Shown here in pieces: positions 6,704 to 8,592 of a stretch of 8,592 nucleotides of DNA. Position 1 is the stretch's first letter. Every line of letters starts with the position of its first letter. The notes beneath the pieces are model-generated. The model did not search any database. It saw only the letters and a program-made list of their open reading frames with translations, and was not told where the DNA came from. A program made the position numbers and the translations under genes. The stretch spans positions 1 through 8,592 of the forward strand of contig CAUBQU010000041.1 in the NCBI GenBank assembly GCA_958438185.1, read 5' to 3'. The stretch is from an uncultured Oscillospiraceae bacterium (GTDB taxonomy: Bacteria; Bacillota; Clostridia; Oscillospirales; Oscillospiraceae).

Positions 6704-6752
6704 GCAAAAGGCATCCGGCTTCCTGCCATGGCAGGGGCTGGATGCCTTTTGC
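6704..6752. terminator. Bidirectional terminator between the phosphatase-GNAT gene and the acidic lipoprotein gene
   Basis: A 13-bp outer stem (6704-6716 with 6740-6752) encloses an inner CCTGCC/GGCAGG stem (6722-6727 with 6730-6735). The arm ends supply A/T tracts: CCTTTTGCATTT on the plus strand, and TTTTGCGTTTTT on the minus strand. It lies 57 bases after the plus-strand stop and two bases after the minus-strand stop. Confidence 0.85.
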
Positions 6753-6754
6753 AT

Positions 6755-7228
6755 TTACGCGGCCTGTGGGCTGGGGGCGGGACGGCTTGCGCCGCGGTCT
6801 GTCGCCGGGGTATCGCCGGTGACCATGTCAGCAGTGCCGGTGCCCCGGACGAGCTGACCCGGGCGGCCGCTGGCTGTGTCTGCCCGGCCGTCTGCCGGGA
6901 GGTTCCGGGCGCCGTTGCCTGCGTCGATCTGGTCGTTATCCTGGCCGTCCGCCGGGCCGCTGGCTGCGGCGTTGTCCTCGCTGCCGTCGCCGGGGGCCTG
7001 GGAATCGGGGGCGGTGTCGCCGTCCGGCATGGCGCTGCCCAGATCATCGTCCGGTTCCGTCATGGTGCCGTCGTCAGTGTTGGGGCGGTCTGTCGGCGCG
7101 TTGTCCGGCATATCGGAGCCGATGCTGCCGGAATCGGAGCCGGAGACGTTGCCGTCGGTCGTGGCGCAGCCGGTGAACAGGCACAGTACCACGGCCAGAA
7201 CCGCGATCAAAATGCTCAATTTTTTCAT
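6755..7228 (-). CDS. Small acidic, probably disordered lipoprotein
   Basis: This 157-aa protein starts with a lipoprotein signal peptide, MKKLSILIAVLAVVLCLFTG, followed by Cys21 as the lipidation site (position -3 is Phe, slightly off the usual Leu). The chosen ATG has AGGAGGG six bases upstream; a longer in-frame start at 7369 would put about 47 residues before the signal peptide and is rejected. After Cys21 the chain is almost wholly Asp, Gly, Ala, Pro, Ser and Thr. It contains no Lys, His, Phe, Tyr, Trp or further Cys, and Arg appears only sparsely, mainly towards the C-terminus. No folded domain is recognisable. It is likely a flexible, negatively charged tail on the outer membrane face, similar in composition to the linker of the DUF4430 lipoprotein at 1815-2558. 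The gene sits between two terminators, so it must have its own promoter. Confidence 0.82.
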   Translation of the reverse strand: MKKLSILIAVLAVVLCLFTGCATTDGNVSGSDSGSIGSDMPDNAPTDRPNTDDGTMTEPDDDLGSAMPDGDTAPDSQAPGDGSEDNAAASGPADGQDNDQIDAGNGARNLPADGRADTASGRPGQLVRGTGTADMVTGDTPATDRGASRPAPSPQAA

Positions 7229-7234
7229 GGTTGT

Positions 7235-7241
7235 CCCTCCT
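7235..7241 (-). promoter_or_regulatory. Ribosome binding site fixing the acidic lipoprotein start
   Basis: AGGAGGG on the minus strand lies six bases from the ATG at 7228 and is the strongest ribosome site in the window. It selects MKKLSIL as the N-terminus rather than an in-frame start about 140 bases further upstream. Confidence 0.85.
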
Positions 7242-7285
7242 GTCATTTGCTTCAAGCATGGGCTTAGTATTTGCCGCGCCGCGGG

Positions 7286-7302
7286 TTTTAGCCTTGCCAA
7301 AA
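7286..7302. promoter_or_regulatory. Short dyad upstream of the acidic lipoprotein gene, possible operator
   Basis: TTTTAGCCTTGCCAAAA pairs end to end: seven positions with one mismatch (a G-U wobble in minus-strand RNA) around a three-base centre. It lies 58 bases before the start codon, in the 134-base space between the start and the upstream terminator that must hold this gene's promoter. No convincing -35/-10 pair was found there, so the assignment is tentative. Confidence 0.3.
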
Positions 7303-7362
7303 TATGCCAGGCGCAAAAAATGCCGCTGCGCGAGGGACTATATTTTTTGAAAAAAATTTGGC

Positions 7363-7406
7363 GTTTCAAAAGGGGCCCTGCCGCATGGCAGGGCCCCTTT
7401 TGAAAC
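7363..7406 (-). terminator. Strong rho-independent terminator of the right-hand SLH gene
   Basis: A perfect 20-bp stem (7363-7382 with 7387-7406) closes a 4-base GCAT loop. On the minus strand it is followed by CCAAATTTTTTT. It starts ten bases after the SLH stop codon and isolates that gene from the acidic lipoprotein gene. Confidence 0.93.
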
Positions 7407-7416
7407 TAGAAAAGGA

Positions 7417-8592
7417 TCACGGTTTTACATTTTTGCAAAACTGCATCAGGATCGTCGCAACCTGTTCCCGGGTCGCACTGCCCTGGGGATCCAGGTAGGC
7501 CTGGCCGCCGCGCAGCGTGCCGGAGATCAGGCCGAGGGAGACGGTGTCCGCCAGAGCGTTGTGCGCCCAGGCAGAAACGCGGCTCGCGTCCGGATAACGG
7601 CTCAAGTCCGCAGGTGTCCAGGTGCGCGAGACGCCCAGGACCTTTTGCGCGTAGCCCATCAGGATTACCGCAATCTGCTCCCGTGTTACCGGAACATTGG
7701 GTGCAAAGGTCGTCGCGCTCATCCCGGAGACGACACCGGTCTGGTACGCCCAGTGCACGGCATTTTTGTACCAGTCCTGCGTTAGATCTGTAAACGGCGC
7801 TGCGCCGCTGACGATTGGCGAGCCGCTCAGGCTGTAGAGAATTTGGACGATCTGCGCCCGGGTTGTGGCGGTCTGCGGGGCGAACCGGCTGCCGCCGACG
7901 CCGTACATCAGGCCGTTGGAGACGCAGTAGTCGATCCCGGCATGGGCCCAGTTGTTAGCGCCCGGGACATCGGTGAATCCGGCGCTTGGGCAGGTGAGCT
8001 GCGCAATGGTCTCCGTCCGCGTCGCGCTGCAGCGGGTGCAGGTATAGCGCTTGACGCCGGGGGCGGTTTCCGTTGCGGGGGTCGTGACCACACCGGCGTC
8101 CCAGCTGTGGCCCAACGGGTTGGTGTAATCGCTGCGGTAGGAGTCGCCACAGGTGCAGGTGTATGTCGTATACCCCTGTTCTGTGCAGGTCGGCGGGGTG
8201 ACGGTGCTTGTGTACTGGTGGATATGCTCTGCGGTGACCGTGAAGTAGACCTTGCTGGTCTCCGTCGAGTAGTCCTTAAATTTCGTATTCTTTGCCAGCA
8301 CTGTGACATAGTACCGGCCCGGCTTTGAGATTGCGCAGGTGTCACTCCTGGCGGTCGACTCGAAATTGGCAACGAGGGAGTCGTCCTCCGAGCGAATCCG
8401 CATCAGATACCATCTCTCATCCATCACGCCCTGGAGGGGGCTTTCGGTCCACTGTACGGTAAAGCGCGTCTTGGCACTTACCACAGACGGAATGGTGATC
8501 TGCACTGCGGCGGGCCTTACGGGTTTGACATAATTGATGGTGTACAGGCTGAACAGCTGGGCCTTGCTGTTGTCACTGGTGTGCGCCCAGTT
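7417..8592 (-). CDS. SLH-domain surface protein with Cys/His-rich repeats (N-terminus beyond the window)
   Basis: The frame is open to the right edge (visible N-terminal residues NWAHTSDNSKAQLFSLYTIN), giving 391 residues; the GTG at 8505 is internal. Numbering from the edge, residues about 50-120 look like a beta-sandwich (GRYYVTVLAKN, SKVYFTVT). Residues about 122-197 hold two copies of a Cys/His repeat common in Firmicutes surface proteins: HIHQYTSTVTPPTCTEQGY, YTCTCG and LGHSW, then a shorter copy with YTCTRC. Three SLH domains follow (about 203-261, 265-321, 328-387), including FTDVPGANNWAHAG, FTDLTQDWYKNAV and LDPQGSATREQVATILMQF. The SLH domains would bind cell-wall polymer; no catalytic domain is visible in this part. 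Its third SLH resembles that of the left-hand SLH protein. It is followed by a 20-bp hairpin terminator. Confidence 0.88.
   Translation of the reverse strand, partial: NWAHTSDNSKAQLFSLYTINYVKPVRPAAVQITIPSVVSAKTRFTVQWTESPLQGVMDERWYLMRIRSEDDSLVANFESTARSDTCAISKPGRYYVTVLAKNTKFKDYSTETSKVYFTVTAEHIHQYTSTVTPPTCTEQGYTTYTCTCGDSYRSDYTNPLGHSWDAGVVTTPATETAPGVKRYTCTRCSATRTETIAQLTCPSAGFTDVPGANNWAHAGIDYCVSNGLMYGVGGSRFAPQTATTRAQIVQILYSLSGSPIVSGAAPFTDLTQDWYKNAVHWAYQTGVVSGMSATTFAPNVPVTREQIAVILMGYAQKVLGVSRTWTPADLSRYPDASRVSAWAHNALADTVSLGLISGTLRGGQAYLDPQGSATREQVATILMQFCKNVKP

Noticed and set aside
5552..6754. 400-codon open frame on the minus strand opposite the phosphatase-GNAT gene
   Set aside because: Its translation is Arg/Pro/Gln-rich with no recognisable motif, and the plus strand carries clear catalytic motifs. 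It is a high-GC antisense shadow.
6728..7267. 179-codon plus-strand frame opposite the acidic lipoprotein
   Set aside because: Val/Ala/Gly-rich shadow of a GC-rich low-complexity gene, beginning inside a terminator hairpin.
7229..7362. Promoter for the acidic lipoprotein gene
   Set aside because: Several partial boxes (TTGGCA, CATATT, TATAGT on the minus strand) exist but no pair has acceptable spacing, so none is called although a promoter must be here.
7229..7369. In-frame N-terminal extension of the acidic lipoprotein from 7369
   Set aside because: It would place basic and hydrophobic residues before a perfect lipoprotein signal peptide and overlaps the tract following the upstream terminator.

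Overview
The window is a GC-rich chromosomal stretch that looks like a Gram-positive anaerobe of the class Clostridia, probably an Oscillospiraceae/Ruminococcaceae-type gut bacterium. Reasons: S-layer homology (SLH) proteins, lipoproteins with short Cys-ending signal peptides, strong AGGAGG-like ribosome binding sites, sigma-A type promoters, a clostridial type-2 PyrF relative and an NrdR. The taxonomic placement is inference from gene content only. No tRNA, rRNA, CRISPR array, insertion sequence or phage gene was seen.

Layout. Bases 1-2558 (+) hold a two-gene surface cassette. The first gene is the 3' part of a secreted protein (Ig-like domain, terpene-cyclase-like alpha/alpha toroid, three SLH domains). 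The second is a lipoprotein with an acidic linker and a DUF4430 (transcobalamin beta-domain-like) domain. A bidirectional hairpin terminator (2597-2633) separates them from nrdR (-). nrdR diverges from a 10-TM EamA/DMT transporter (+) across about 160 bases carrying two back-to-back promoters. A GC-rich hairpin (4195-4223) lies between the transporter and a convergent 55-aa membrane microprotein (4230-4397, -), which is easily missed because of its size. A TATAAT promoter then drives a two-gene operon: a PyrF-family protein that has lost the Lys and second Asp of its DxKxxD motif, and, overlapping its stop codon, a histidine phosphatase-GNAT fusion. Another bidirectional terminator (6704-6752) separates this from a small acidic, apparently disordered lipoprotein (6755-7228, -). 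Beyond a perfect 20-bp hairpin terminator (7363-7406) lies the 3' part of a second SLH surface protein (7417-8592, -), running off the right edge.

How they may work together. The most interesting pair is the left cassette: an alpha/alpha toroid and a DUF4430 domain are the two halves of animal intrinsic factor/transcobalamin, here encoded by adjacent genes and placed on the cell surface by different anchors (SLH and lipid). A joint role in capturing an extracellular ligand, possibly a corrinoid, is inference. The second notable unit is the PyrF-like/phosphatase-GNAT operon, where a probably non-decarboxylating OMPDC fold is translationally coupled to two further catalytic domains. The remaining genes (nrdR, DMT exporter, lipoproteins) appear to be independent transcription units.
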